A stretch of 64,000 nucleotides of DNA from JBCBGF01 sp039193455 (GCA_039193455.1 JBCCWO010000004.1:143968-207967), one strand, 5' to 3'; counted from the first letter of the stretch, positions 8,076-17,683 are shown. Notes: generated from the letters alone by a model not told the origin. Numbers and translations: made by a program.

Positions 8076-9062
8076 TTAGAGGAAGCCCAGTTTCTTCATC
8101 AGGTCACCGATGGTCTTTTCCTGCGCCTCCAGGAAGGCGCGGAAATCGTCACCCGGATTGTGAATGTTGACCCAGCCATTGCGGGCCCGCACCACTTCCC
8201 ACTCATCGGTTTCGTACATCTTTGCGATGGCGTCCTGATAGGCGGTCAGCTTGTCCTCGGGCAGACCCGGCGCTGCAAAGAACCCGCGCCAGTTCACGAA
8301 CTCGACGTCGAGGCCCTGCTCCATCATCGTCGGCGCATCGGGCATCGCATCCACCCGCTCAGGCGCGGTGATGCCGATGATCTTCACCTCACCGGCCTTG
8401 GCCAGTTCCACGGCTTCCGAAAACCCGGTCGAGAGCGCGGCAATCTCACCCGACAGAAGACCGGCCATGGCCTTGCCGCCCGCGTCATAGGCCACATACT
8501 TCACGGCCACCGGATCTTCGCCCGCAGCTTCCATCGCCATGGCGGCCACAAGGTGGTCCATCCCGCCGGGCACAGACCCGCCGCCCACGGCGACATTGCC
8601 GGGATCGGCGCGATACACCGCCAAAAGGTCGTCCATCGAATTGATGTCGCTGTCCTTGCCGACCACAAGCGCCGCATAGTCACCGATCGTGCCGGCCACC
8701 AGCGTCAGATCGCGGAAGCTTTGCGGGAACACACCGGTAAGCGAACGGATCACGATGGGTGTCGAGTTCACCATCAGCGTGTTGTGCAGGCTGTCGGCGT
8801 TTTCAATCATATAGGCAATGGCCTTGCCGCCGCCGCCGCCCGACATATTCTCATACGTGGCCTGACCGACGAGGCCGGAATTGGTCAGCGCTTCGCCGGT
8901 GCCGCGCGCCGTGCCGTCCCAGCCGCCGCCAGCGCCGCCCGGGATCACAAAATGCAGCTCTTCCACCACCTGGTGGCCACCTGCAAGCGCCGGGGCGCCC
9001 AGGCTTACCGTTGCGGCAGCCGCCGCCAGCATGACCCGACGGGTCAGTTCGAAACGTGTCAT
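8076..9062 (-). CDS. tctC: TctC-family tripartite tricarboxylate transporter binding protein
   Basis: A 328-residue periplasmic solute-binding protein (Bug/TctC type). The ATG at 9062 is preceded by GGGAGG at proper spacing; an in-frame start at 9113 would precede that site and is rejected. The signal peptide contains TRRVMLAAAAATVSLG with a twin-arginine-like TRRVML, so Tat export is possible. The mature protein opens VVEELHFVIPGGAGGGWDGT, matching the FxPGGxxD-type ligand loop of the family. It is first in the operon and divergent from the hydantoinase operon across about 140 bp. Confidence 0.93.
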   Translation of the reverse strand: MTRFELTRRVMLAAAAATVSLGAPALAGGHQVVEELHFVIPGGAGGGWDGTARGTGEALTNSGLVGQATYENMSGGGGGKAIAYMIENADSLHNTLMVNSTPIVIRSLTGVFPQSFRDLTLVAGTIGDYAALVVGKDSDINSMDDLLAVYRADPGNVAVGGGSVPGGMDHLVAAMAMEAAGEDPVAVKYVAYDAGGKAMAGLLSGEIAALSTGFSEAVELAKAGEVKIIGITAPERVDAMPDAPTMMEQGLDVEFVNWRGFFAAPGLPEDKLTAYQDAIAKMYETDEWEVVRARNGWVNIHNPGDDFRAFLEAQEKTIGDLMKKLGFL

Positions 9063-9204
9063 TAATAACCTCCCAAATGGCAGCCGCCCTTCGCGGACGG
9101 TCATTACATCCAAAACCCTAAGTCGGTTTGCTCCGCCTTGGCAAGCCTAAGAAATATCGCGCCAAACCGTTGCACCCGCCCCTGCCGTTGACCATCATCG
9201 GGCC

Positions 9205-10623
9205 ATGGCGGACAGTTTTGACCTGATCTTGCGCGGCGGCGCCGCATGGACGGCAACCGGCCCAATCGCCGGCGATATTGCCGTTCGCGATGGCCGGATT
9301 GCGGCCATTGGCGAGATCACCGGACCGGCCCGGGAAGAGGTTGATGCCACGGGCCGCCTGATCCTGCCCGGTGGGGTCGACGTGCATGCCCATATCGAAC
9401 AACGCTCGGGCATGGGCGTGATGAACGCCGACACGTTCGAGACGGCAACGCGATCTGCGGCGATGGGCGGAACGACATCGGTGATCTCATTCGCCGCCCA
9501 AGCGACCGGCCAGGCGCTGCAAGACACGGTGGACGACTACGCCGCCCGCGCGGCGCGTGGCGCGGCCATCGATCACGCCTTCCACATCATGGTCAGCGAC
9601 CCTACGGTCCCCGGCTTTGCCACGGACTTGCGCGCGCTGGTCGGTGCCGGGCATCGCTCGGTCAAGGTCTTCACAACGTACAACATTCGGCTCGACGACA
9701 GTCAGATCCTTGAAATCATGAAGATCCTGCGCGACTGCGGGGCGCTGCTGTGCATCCACGCCGAAACGCATGCGATCATCGCCGAGGCGACGGCGGGCCT
9801 TCTCGACGCCGGAAAGACCGCCCCGCAGTTCCACGCCGCCTCCCACCCCCGCATGGCCGAGATCGAGGCAGTGCAGCGGATGATCCGGTTCGCCGAGCAT
9901 ACCGGCCAGCCGATCATGCTGTTCCACATCTCAACCCCCGAAGCTGCCGATAGTGTCCGTGGCGCGCGGCGGCGCGGCATCCCGGTCTGGGCAGAAACCT
10001 GTCCGCATTACCTGCTGATGACCGAGGACGTTTTGCACCGCGCGGGCGACGAGGCCGCGAAATGGATGTGCTCCCCCCCGCAACGCTCTGCCGCGGACTG
10101 CACCGGCCTGTGGGAAGCGGTCGGTCGCGACGATCTGCAACTCATCTCATCCGACCACGCGCCCTACCGCGCCGATGAGACAGGCAAGTTCCGGAACGGA
10201 CGAAACGTGCCATTCACCCAGATCGCCAACGGCCTGCCCGGGCTTGAAACGCGCCTGCCGCTGATCTTTGACGCTGTGGTCAGCCAGAAGCGGGGGAGCA
10301 TCGCAGACTTCGTGCGGTTGACCGCAACCGCACCGGCAATTCTATACGGTCTGTCAGGCAAGGGCCATTTGCGGCCCGGCGCCGACGCCGATCTGGTCCT
10401 GTGGGATCCAGAGCGGCAGGTGACCTATGGCGAGAAAGATCTGCACGACAACGTGGGCTACAACCCTTGGGTCGGGCATACCGTGACGGGCTGGCCGGAC
10501 ACGGTCTTTTTGCGCGGCACACGGATCGTGGAGCGCGGCGTGTTTCAAGGCACTCCTGGGTCGGGCCGCTGGATCGACCGGCCCGCCGATGCCGGGGTCT
10601 GGGCGAAGGAGCAGATGCGATGA
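9205..10623 (+). CDS. D-hydantoinase/dihydropyrimidinase-family cyclic amidohydrolase
   Basis: A 472-residue metal-dependent amidohydrolase. The metal ligands are visible: H61 and H63 in VDVHAHIE, K154 as the likely carbamylated lysine in SVKVFTTY, H185 in CIHAET, H241 in LFHIST and D317 in SSDHAPY. The family opens cyclic amides such as hydantoins and dihydropyrimidines; the exact ring is unknown. It is first of four co-oriented genes with a VOC protein, a racemase and a DHDPS-family lyase. No N-carbamoyl amidohydrolase is present in the operon, so the opened product is not handled by the classic hydantoin route here. Confidence 0.87.
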   Translation: MADSFDLILRGGAAWTATGPIAGDIAVRDGRIAAIGEITGPAREEVDATGRLILPGGVDVHAHIEQRSGMGVMNADTFETATRSAAMGGTTSVISFAAQATGQALQDTVDDYAARAARGAAIDHAFHIMVSDPTVPGFATDLRALVGAGHRSVKVFTTYNIRLDDSQILEIMKILRDCGALLCIHAETHAIIAEATAGLLDAGKTAPQFHAASHPRMAEIEAVQRMIRFAEHTGQPIMLFHISTPEAADSVRGARRRGIPVWAETCPHYLLMTEDVLHRAGDEAAKWMCSPPQRSAADCTGLWEAVGRDDLQLISSDHAPYRADETGKFRNGRNVPFTQIANGLPGLETRLPLIFDAVVSQKRGSIADFVRLTATAPAILYGLSGKGHLRPGADADLVLWDPERQVTYGEKDLHDNVGYNPWVGHTVTGWPDTVFLRGTRIVERGVFQGTPGSGRWIDRPADAGVWAKEQMR

Positions 10624-11015
10624 CACACCAACGCCCCGAGGGCGCCGTCGAACTGACGATCACGTTCTATTACTACCGCGATCTGGCGGGGGCCGAGGCC
10701 TTTTACCGTGACGTCATGGGCTTTCCGCTGGCGATCGATCAGGGCTGGGCCAAGATCATGGCCATTGGCGGCGGGGCGCATGTGGGCCTCGTCGACGAAG
10801 CCAAGGGCATGCACAAGGCCGCACCTGTCAAACCCGTGCAACTGTGCATTCGCGTGCCCGACGTGGACGGCTGGTATGACTATTTGCAAGAGGTCGGCGT
10901 CGCGGGGCTGAGCGAGCTGTTTGTCAACGACGAGATTGGCATCCGGGCCTTCGTCTTTGAAGACCCCGAGGGCTACCAGATCGAGCTTCAGTCCGCAACG
11001 CGCGCCGGGGCCTGA
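10620..11015 (+). CDS. VOC (glyoxalase/dioxygenase-fold) protein
   Basis: A 131-residue protein with the paired beta-alpha-beta-beta-beta layout of vicinal oxygen chelate proteins: FYYYRDLAGAEAFYRDVMGFPL near the N-terminus, and FVFEDPEGYQIELQ near the C-terminus with the usual DPxGxxxEL. The ATG overlaps the hydantoinase stop as ATGA, so the two are translationally coupled. The role is unknown; it could be a lyase, isomerase or dioxygenase acting on the operon's intermediate. Confidence 0.85.
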   Translation: MTHQRPEGAVELTITFYYYRDLAGAEAFYRDVMGFPLAIDQGWAKIMAIGGGAHVGLVDEAKGMHKAAPVKPVQLCIRVPDVDGWYDYLQEVGVAGLSELFVNDEIGIRAFVFEDPEGYQIELQSATRAGA

Positions 11016-11018
11016 TCC

Positions 11019-11708
11019 ATGGCCGACCGCGCACTGATTGTGATCAACCCCAACTCGTCCGAGACCGTGACCGCCGGAATCGACGCAGCCATTGACCCAT
11101 TGCGCGGAATGGGCGTGCCGATCCGCTGCGAAACGCTGGCATCGGGCCCGCCCGGCATCGAAAGCCAGGCCCAGTCTGACCGGGTCATCGCCCCGCTGCT
11201 CGATTTCGCGGCCACGCTCGCGCCCGAGGCATTGGGTTATGTCATCGCCTGCTTCGGCGATCCCGGCGTCTGGGCCCTGCGCGATGAGACCGATCTGTCG
11301 GTGGTGGGCATTCAGGAAGCAGCGATCGCCACCGCGCTGACCCTGGTCCAACGCTTTGGCGTCATCTCGATCCTGCCCGCCTCGATCCCGCGCCATCATC
11401 GCAGCTATGCGGCGATGGGTGTTTCCAGTCGTGTGGCCGGCGATCGCGCGCTTGGCCGCGGCGTTGCGGCACTGGCCGACACGCACCAAACGCAAGCCGC
11501 GCTTGTCGAAACCGGGCGGCTGCTTTGCAACGAGGATGGGGCCGAGGCTCTGATCCTCGGCTGTGCGGGCATGGCGTCCTACCGCCCAGCCTTGGAAGAC
11601 GCGCTTGGCGTTCCGGTGATCGATCCCTGCCAGGCGGCGGTCGCCATGGCCATCGGGCGCATCGCGCTCAACACATCGGCTGGTCCGCGCGCCGATTTCG
11701 GACCATAA
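11019..11708 (+). CDS. Asp/Glu-hydantoin racemase family protein
   Basis: A 229-residue protein of the Asp/Glu/hydantoin racemase superfamily. The N-terminal INPNSSETVT motif and the two putative catalytic cysteines, C78 in IACFGDPG and C182 in LGCAGMA, are intact. Hydantoin racemases epimerise the ring carbon so that both enantiomers can be opened by the hydantoinase, which fits the neighbouring first gene. Maleate isomerase-like or allantoin racemase activity is an alternative within the same fold. Confidence 0.87.
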   Translation: MADRALIVINPNSSETVTAGIDAAIDPLRGMGVPIRCETLASGPPGIESQAQSDRVIAPLLDFAATLAPEALGYVIACFGDPGVWALRDETDLSVVGIQEAAIATALTLVQRFGVISILPASIPRHHRSYAAMGVSSRVAGDRALGRGVAALADTHQTQAALVETGRLLCNEDGAEALILGCAGMASYRPALEDALGVPVIDPCQAAVAMAIGRIALNTSAGPRADFGP

Positions 11709-11734
11709 CCACCCCAGGATCACCGGAGGCCACA

Positions 11735-12649
11735 ATGCTCGACGAAACCGCCCGCGGGGTATTCACCATCGCCGTCACCCCGTTTCTTCCCGACGGCGCG
11801 CTCGACACGGAAAGCCTTGCGCGCATGGTGGATTTCTACCTCGAAAAAGGCGCGACGGGGCTGACGGTCCTGGGGATGATGGGCGAGGCGGGCAAGCTGT
11901 CGGCAGAAGAGGCGCTCAGTGTCGTCGAAGGTGTGGTGGCGCGCGCGCCCGTCCCCGTCGTCGTCGGCGTGTCGGCGCCGGGCTTTGCCGCGATGCAAAG
12001 CCTGTCAGCCGCGGCAATGGACCGGGGCGCGGCCGGTGTCATGGTGGCACCGCCCGGCACGCTGAAAACCGATGATCAGATCGTGGGCTACTACCACACC
12101 GTTGCCGAGATGCTGGGCGCCGTGCCCTTTGTGCTGCAGGATTTCCCGCTCGCCACCGGCGTCCACATTGCCCCGAAGGTGATCCTCAAAATCGTCGAAG
12201 GCTGCCCCACCTGTGTGATGCTCAAGCACGAGGATTGGCCGGGTCTCGACAAGATCAGCGCCTTGCGCGCCGCCTCGGATGCCGGCGCGCGGCGCATTTC
12301 GATCCTGTGCGGCAATGGCGGGTTGTTCCTTCTGGAAGAGATGCTGCGCGGCGCCGATGGGGCGATGACCGGGTTTGCCTATCCCGAGATGATGGCCGAT
12401 GTAGTCGCGGCCTTTGAGGCGGGCGAGGAGACGGAGGCACGGGATCTTTTCGATGCCTACCTGCCGCTGATCCGCTACGAAAGCCAGCCGGGTCTTGGGC
12501 TTGCAATCCGCAAATACACCCTCGCCAAACGCGGGGCCATCGCACATCCGACCGTCCGAAAACCCGGCGGTGCCTTGGGCGCCGTGGCGATTGCCGAGGT
12601 CGAGGCGCTGATCGCCCGCCAAGAGGCGCGGTTGGCGGAACTGGAATAA
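11735..12649 (+). CDS. Dihydrodipicolinate synthase-family lyase
   Basis: A 304-residue class I aldolase-fold enzyme. K164 (VMLKHED) is the expected Schiff-base lysine, and GMMGEAGKLS replaces the usual GTTGE pyruvate-binding loop. The tyrosine of DapA (LYNVP) is replaced by LQDFP, so it is unlikely to be lysine-biosynthetic DapA. I start at the ATG at 11735, preceded by GGAGG; earlier in-frame codons run back into the racemase gene. Related enzymes act on keto-deoxy sugar acids, N-acetylneuraminate or hydroxyproline intermediates. It closes the operon and probably cleaves or dehydrates the intermediate. Confidence 0.87.
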   Translation: MLDETARGVFTIAVTPFLPDGALDTESLARMVDFYLEKGATGLTVLGMMGEAGKLSAEEALSVVEGVVARAPVPVVVGVSAPGFAAMQSLSAAAMDRGAAGVMVAPPGTLKTDDQIVGYYHTVAEMLGAVPFVLQDFPLATGVHIAPKVILKIVEGCPTCVMLKHEDWPGLDKISALRAASDAGARRISILCGNGGLFLLEEMLRGADGAMTGFAYPEMMADVVAAFEAGEETEARDLFDAYLPLIRYESQPGLGLAIRKYTLAKRGAIAHPTVRKPGGALGAVAIAEVEALIARQEARLAELE

Positions 12650-12662
12650 CGCCGCAGCGGCC

Positions 12663-14117
12663 TTACCCGTGATAGGCCGCCACCGTTTTCAGCGACGAAA
12701 AGCCGTAGAGCGCTTCAAACCCCTTCTCGCGCCCATGGCCGGACTTGCCCACACCGCCAAAGGGCAGCTCAACCCCGCCCCCGGCCCCATAGTTGTTCAC
12801 AAACACCTGCCCCGCATGCAGCCGCTTGGCCAGCCGCATCTGCCGGGCCCCGTCACGGCTCCAGACCGAGGCGACGAGCCCGTAATCGGTGCCATTTGCG
12901 ATGGCCACGGCCTCTTCTTCATCCTCAAACGGGATCACCACCTGCACCGGCCCGAAGATCTCTTCATTTGCCAGGCGATGGGTCGCCGTCACACCCGTCA
13001 GAAGGTGCGGCGCCACATAGTGCCCCGTGGCCGGCGCGTTGCCCGCGATCTGCCCAACCGCCGCCGTCTCCAGATCCGCGGAAAGGTCCAGGTACCCGTT
13101 CACGATCTCTTTCTGCCGCGCCGAAATCAGCGGGCCAACGTCCAGATCGGCGCTGGCCGGGCCAACCCGCAACGCGCCATAGCGTTCGGCCATCCGCGCC
13201 GTGACCGCATCGGCAATTGACCGATGTACAAGAATCCGGGACGAGGCGGAACAGGTCTGGCCCGCGTTCTGGATCCCGGCGTTGACAAGGAACGGCAACG
13301 CGGCGTCAAGGTCGGCATCGTCGAACACCACTTGCGGGGACTTGCCGCCCAACTCCAGCGTGACGGGCACCACGTTCCGGGCCGCCGCCGCCTGTACCAG
13401 GCCACCCACGCCAACCGAGCCGGTGAACGAGATGTGGTTGACGCCCGGATGGCCTGCCAACGCCGCCCCGGCCTCTTCGCCGAGCCCCGGCACAACGTTC
13501 AGCGCCCCGGGCGGCAGACCCGCCTCTTCGGCCAGCCGCGCAAAGGCCAGCGCGGTCAGGCAGGCCTCTTCCGCCGGTTTCAGGACACAGGCATTGCCCA
13601 TGGCAAGCGCTGCGCCCACCGACCGCCCGATGATCTGCATAGGATAGTTCCAGGGCACGATATGGCCCGTCACCCCGTGCGGTTCGCGCAGCGTATAGAC
13701 CGTGTAGCCATCCAGATAAGGGATGGTCTCGCCCATCACCTTGTCGGCGGCACCCCCGTAAAACTCGCAATACCGCGCCAGCGCCAAGGCATCGGCCATT
13801 GCCTGTTTCAAAGGCTTGCCCACATCGGTTGCTTCCAGATGGGCAAGGTCCTCGGCGCGCTCTTTCACCAACTGACCGATGCGCGTCAGCACCCGCCCCC
13901 GTTCCGCCGCCGTGGCCCGTCCCCAGTCGCCAGAAAGCGCCGCACGGGCGGCCGCAACGGCGGCGTCGATATCCGCCGCCTGCCCGCCCGCAATCTCACC
14001 AATGCCCTGCCCGGTCGACGGGTCTTCCAAAGCCAGACGCCCGCCGCCCTCAGGCGCGCGCCAGCGGCCATCCACATACATTTGTGCGGGGTCAAACCAC
14101 AGCCGGTCCAGAGACAT
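12663..14117 (-). CDS. NAD(P)-dependent aldehyde dehydrogenase
   Basis: A 484-residue ALDH. The active-site segments are present: ELGGKSPQVVFDDAD with the general-base Glu, and GQTCSASSRI with the nucleophilic Cys; the nucleotide loop is FTGSVGVGG. The start at 14117 has GGGAGGA just upstream; a further in-frame ATG at 14132 would contain that site and is rejected. It overlaps the 3' end of the ABC ATPase gene by 26 bp and so belongs to the ABC operon, while converging on the hydantoinase operon. Closest look is to betaine/gamma-aminobutyraldehyde-type dehydrogenases, but the substrate is not certain. Confidence 0.92.
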   Translation of the reverse strand: MSLDRLWFDPAQMYVDGRWRAPEGGGRLALEDPSTGQGIGEIAGGQAADIDAAVAAARAALSGDWGRATAAERGRVLTRIGQLVKERAEDLAHLEATDVGKPLKQAMADALALARYCEFYGGAADKVMGETIPYLDGYTVYTLREPHGVTGHIVPWNYPMQIIGRSVGAALAMGNACVLKPAEEACLTALAFARLAEEAGLPPGALNVVPGLGEEAGAALAGHPGVNHISFTGSVGVGGLVQAAAARNVVPVTLELGGKSPQVVFDDADLDAALPFLVNAGIQNAGQTCSASSRILVHRSIADAVTARMAERYGALRVGPASADLDVGPLISARQKEIVNGYLDLSADLETAAVGQIAGNAPATGHYVAPHLLTGVTATHRLANEEIFGPVQVVIPFEDEEEAVAIANGTDYGLVASVWSRDGARQMRLAKRLHAGQVFVNNYGAGGGVELPFGGVGKSGHGREKGFEALYGFSSLKTVAAYHG

Positions 14118-15705
14118 CCAATCCTCCCTCATGCCAATCCGCCGGGATCCGCGGCGTCGCCGCGATCAGCTCCCGCGTATAGGGGTGTTCGGGCGCGGCG
14201 AACACCCGTTCGGTTTCGCCCTGTTCCACGATCTGTCCGGCCTTCATCACCAGCACCTGGTCTGTGATCGCCCGCACCACGCCCAGGTCGTGGCTGATGA
14301 ACAGATAGGCCATCCCGTAATCCGCCTGAAGATCGGCCAGCAGGTCGAGGATCTGCGCCCGCACGCGGACGTCAAGCGCCGACACCGCCTCATCCAGCAC
14401 GATCAGATCCGGGCGCGTGATCAGCGCGCGGGCAATCGCGATGCGCTGGCGCTGGCCGCCGGAAAACTCGTGGATGTATTTTTGTTTGTCGGCGGGTGTC
14501 AGGCCAACGCTCGTCAACGCCTCATCAATCCGGTCCTCGCGGTCGGGAACGGCGCCCAGCAGGTGGAAGGGTTCGGAAACGAGGCGGTCGACCCGGTGGC
14601 GCGGGTTGAAGGAACCGAACGGGTCCTGAAAAACTACCTGCATCCGGCGGCGAATGTCGGCGGGCACATGTGGCGCCTCGACCGGCAGGCCGTCCAAGTG
14701 GATCGCCCCACCCTGCAACGGTTCCAACCCAAGGATCGCGCGGGTCAGCGTGGACTTGCCGCAGCCGGATTCACCGACAAGGCCAACGCTTTCGGCGGCA
14801 TGGATGGTCAGGCTCACCTGATCGACGGCGCGGAGTTTCGGGGCGGGCGCAAAGAGGGATGTTTTCGGCAGGGTATAGTCGCGGATCGCCTGCGCCACCT
14901 CGAGCACCGGTGTCTCGCCGGCGGTAACGTCGCGGGTGGGCTGATGCTCGGAGGCTGCAAAAAGCGCGCGGGTATAGGCGTGGGACCGGCGCCGGAACAG
15001 CAGCTCCGTTTCCGCCGCCTCGACGATTTCGCCGCTTTGCATCACCGCCACGTGGTGGGCCACGTCCGAGACCACGGCGAGGTCGTGGGTGATCAGCATC
15101 AACGCCATCCCCTCTTCCCGCACCAGCCCTTGCAGCAGGTCGAGGATCTGCGCCTGCGTGGTGACATCGAGCGCGGTGGTCGGCTCATCCGCGATCAGTA
15201 GTTTGGGGCGCAGCGCCACCGCCATCGCGATGCAGACCCGCTGGCGCTGGCCGCCCGACAATTCATGCGGATAGCGGGTCAGCGGGAACCTGTCCGCCGT
15301 AAGACCCACCCGGTCCAGCCGCTCGCGCGCGGCGTCAAGCGCACCTGACCGCGTGGCCGCGCCATGGATGATCAGCGTTTCGGCCACCTGATCGCCGATG
15401 GTCTGCACCGGGTTAAGCGCCGTCATCGGCTCTTGAAAGATCATCCCGATCTCATTGCCCCGGACCCGGCACATCTCACGCTCGGGCAGATGCAAAAGAT
15501 CCTGCCCGCCCATCTCGATCCGGCCCGTGGCCTGCGATCCCCCGGGCAAAAGCTGCATGGTGGACAGCGCGGTCAGCGACTTGCCCGACCCGCTTTCGCC
15601 GACAAGGCCGAACACCTCACCCTCTTCCACGTCAAAGGAGACGTCGCGCAGGATCGGCGCACCGTGGATGTCGAGTGACAGGTTTTGGACGGACAACAGG
15701 GTCAT
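14092..15705 (-). CDS. Dipeptide/oligopeptide ABC transporter, fused double ATPase (DppD-DppF type)
   Basis: A 537-residue protein with two complete nucleotide-binding domains. Domain 1 has Walker A GESGSGKS and signature LSGGQRQRV; domain 2 has GESGCGKS and FSGGQRQRI. Each ends in an oligopeptide-transporter C-terminal segment. I start at the ATG at 15705 because it overlaps the DppC-type stop as ATGA. It energises import of peptides or similar solutes by the membrane pair encoded upstream. Confidence 0.93.
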   Translation of the reverse strand: MTLLSVQNLSLDIHGAPILRDVSFDVEEGEVFGLVGESGSGKSLTALSTMQLLPGGSQATGRIEMGGQDLLHLPEREMCRVRGNEIGMIFQEPMTALNPVQTIGDQVAETLIIHGAATRSGALDAARERLDRVGLTADRFPLTRYPHELSGGQRQRVCIAMAVALRPKLLIADEPTTALDVTTQAQILDLLQGLVREEGMALMLITHDLAVVSDVAHHVAVMQSGEIVEAAETELLFRRRSHAYTRALFAASEHQPTRDVTAGETPVLEVAQAIRDYTLPKTSLFAPAPKLRAVDQVSLTIHAAESVGLVGESGCGKSTLTRAILGLEPLQGGAIHLDGLPVEAPHVPADIRRRMQVVFQDPFGSFNPRHRVDRLVSEPFHLLGAVPDREDRIDEALTSVGLTPADKQKYIHEFSGGQRQRIAIARALITRPDLIVLDEAVSALDVRVRAQILDLLADLQADYGMAYLFISHDLGVVRAITDQVLVMKAGQIVEQGETERVFAAPEHPYTRELIAATPRIPADWHEGGLDVSGPAVV

Positions 15706-16520
15706 CGGGCGCGCCGCACCCTTGGGTCCAGGATATCGCGCAACCCGTCGCCGACGAGGTTCAGGCCCAGCACGGTCAGCACAATCGCCAGCCCCGGAAA
15801 GATCGCCATGTGCGGGGCGAGCGAGATCATCGTCTGGCTGTCGGCCAGCATTCGGCCCCAACTGGGCGTCGGCGGTTGCGCCCCAAGGCCGACATAGCTC
15901 AGCGCCGCTTCGGCGAGGATGCCCAGCGAGAACTGGATGGTGCCCTGCACGATCAGAAGGTCTGCGATGTTGGGCAGGATGTGCTCGACCGAGATCCGGA
16001 ACCGGCCCTTCCCGGCCACGCGCGCGGCAAGGATATAGTCCAGCGTCCAAAGCGACAACGCCCCGCCCCGCGCGACCCGGGCGAAGACCGGGATGTTGAA
16101 GATCCCGATGGCGAGGATCGCGTTGACGGCGGAGGGGCCGAAAACCGCGGTGATCAGGATTGCGATGACAAGCGAGGGGAAGGCAAAGACCAGGTCATTG
16201 CCGCGCATGATGACCTCGTCAATCAGGCTGCCGCGGTTGGCGGCGGCGAAAAGACCCAGGGGCACGCCCACCGCGATGCCAATCCCGACCGCGACAATGG
16301 CCACCGCGATCGAGGTGCGCGCACCCACCATAATCATGGTCAGGATATCGCGGCCCAGGTGATCGGTACCCAGCCAGTGCTGGCCATCCGGCACGGCCAT
16401 GCGGGCCGCGATGTTCAGGCTTTCGTGGTCAAAGGGTGTCCAGAGAAACGACAGCACCGCCGCCAGTGCGAACACACCTGCAAGCGCAGTGCCCAGGATC
16501 AGCGAAACCGGCCACCTCAT
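15702..16520 (-). CDS. Dipeptide-type ABC transporter permease, DppC family
   Basis: A 272-residue inner-membrane permease with an N-terminal TM (residues 5-25), the family marker HWLGTDHLGRDI near residue 50, and an EAA-like loop EAALSYVGLGAQPPTPSWG. It is linked by 4-bp ATGA overlaps to both the DppB-type gene before it and the ATPase gene after it. Family and size are typical. Confidence 0.93.
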   Translation of the reverse strand: MRWPVSLILGTALAGVFALAAVLSFLWTPFDHESLNIAARMAVPDGQHWLGTDHLGRDILTMIMVGARTSIAVAIVAVGIGIAVGVPLGLFAAANRGSLIDEVIMRGNDLVFAFPSLVIAILITAVFGPSAVNAILAIGIFNIPVFARVARGGALSLWTLDYILAARVAGKGRFRISVEHILPNIADLLIVQGTIQFSLGILAEAALSYVGLGAQPPTPSWGRMLADSQTMISLAPHMAIFPGLAIVLTVLGLNLVGDGLRDILDPRVRRAR

Positions 16521-17464
16521 GTCCGGGTCCTGAGGCGCGGGTCGATCACCGCATAGGCGATGTCGACAAGGAAGGTGACCAGGATCACCGAGAAGACGAG
16601 CAGCATGACAACGCTTTCCACAACGATCAGATCGCGCTGGGTGATGCCCTGGAAAATCAGCCGTCCCAGACCGGGAAGGAAGAACACGTTTTCGATGATG
16701 ATCGCGCCCGCCAAGAGGAAGGAAAACTGCAGCCCGATGATCGTCATCACCGGGATCATCGCATTGCGCAGCGCGTGCCGCGTGACCGCCTGCCGTTCAC
16801 TCAGACCCTTGGCGCGGGCGGTCCGCATGTAATCCTGGCCCAACGTCTCGAGCACGCTTGATCGCATCACCCGCGCGAGGATCGAGGCCTGCGGCAAGGC
16901 AAGCGCGATGGCGGGCAGCGTCAGCGCCTTGATCGACACCCAAAAGCCCTCGTCCCAGCCCGGAAACCCACCCGCCGAAAACCACCGCAGCTGGATCGCA
17001 AAGATCAGCACCAGGATCATCGCAAACCAGAAGTTTGGCACCGCAATACCCAGCTGCGTTGTGCCCATCACCGCCACATCCGTCGTGCGCCCGCGCCGCG
17101 CCGCGGCAATCATGCCCACCGGAATCGCGATGGCGGTTGAAAGGACCAGCGCATAGATCGTCAGCGGCAGCGACACCCACAGCCGCGCGGCCACCAATTC
17201 GGTCACCGGCACCCGGTAGGTATAAGAGGTGCCGAAATCCCCGGTCAGCATGCCACCGGCCCAGGCGGCATAGCGCTGGGCCAGCGTGCCGTTCAGCCCC
17301 AGTTCCTCGCGCAGCGCCGCCACCGCCTCGGGCTCGGCATTCAGCCCCAGCATGAACGCCGCCGGATCGCCCGGAATCACTTCGACCACGGCAAAGATCA
17401 CCAGGCTGGCCACCGCCAGTGACAGGGCCAAAGACATCAGCCGTCGGACAAGAAATCGCAGCAT
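16517..17464 (-). CDS. Dipeptide-type ABC transporter permease, DppB family
   Basis: A 315-residue permease opening MLRFLVRRLMSLALSL, with VIPGDPA in the first periplasmic segment and the EAA loop YMRTARAKGLSERQAVTRHALRNA, all standard for DppB/OppB. It heads the visible permease-ATPase-ALDH unit. The substrate-binding protein that would normally precede it is 1.9 kb further upstream, behind two unrelated genes. Confidence 0.93.
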   Translation of the reverse strand: MLRFLVRRLMSLALSLAVASLVIFAVVEVIPGDPAAFMLGLNAEPEAVAALREELGLNGTLAQRYAAWAGGMLTGDFGTSYTYRVPVTELVAARLWVSLPLTIYALVLSTAIAIPVGMIAAARRGRTTDVAVMGTTQLGIAVPNFWFAMILVLIFAIQLRWFSAGGFPGWDEGFWVSIKALTLPAIALALPQASILARVMRSSVLETLGQDYMRTARAKGLSERQAVTRHALRNAMIPVMTIIGLQFSFLLAGAIIIENVFFLPGLGRLIFQGITQRDLIVVESVVMLLVFSVILVTFLVDIAYAVIDPRLRTRT

Positions 17465-17596
17465 GGCGGCACGTTAGGCGAGGCGCCGGACCAGCGCCAC
17501 GCAGAAGTGCAATTTAACGGTTCTCACGACAAGCCGCCGAATACTTCAGAATTGTTTCCGAAAACCACGATTTGGTGACACATATTGGGCGGCCGT

Positions 17597-17624
17597 TTGA
17601 CAGAACTGCCACATTCAGTATCCG
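17597..17624 (+). promoter_or_regulatory. Possible sigma-70 promoter for the repeat protein
   Basis: TTGACA (17597-17602) with a 16-bp spacer to TATCCG (17619-17624). The -35 is consensus, the -10 is weak. It would give a leader of about 50 nt before the ATG at 17684. The rest of the 17465-17683 gap shows nothing else I can assign. Confidence 0.35.
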
Positions 17625-17683
17625 TCAGCCTACTGGGAGTTGTAACGAGTACGCTGTTTTTTGGTTTCTTGCTGGGGGTTCCT

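Noticed and set aside
8049..9065. 338-codon + strand open frame
   Set aside because: Antisense of tctC, which has a signal peptide and a good ribosome-binding site.
10545..11735. 396-codon - strand open frame
   Set aside because: Antisense of the VOC and racemase genes, which form a coupled operon with intact motifs.
15706..16050. Long N-terminal extension of the double-ATPase frame
   Set aside because: It reads through the DppC gene in another frame; the ATG at 15705 in an ATGA overlap is the natural start.
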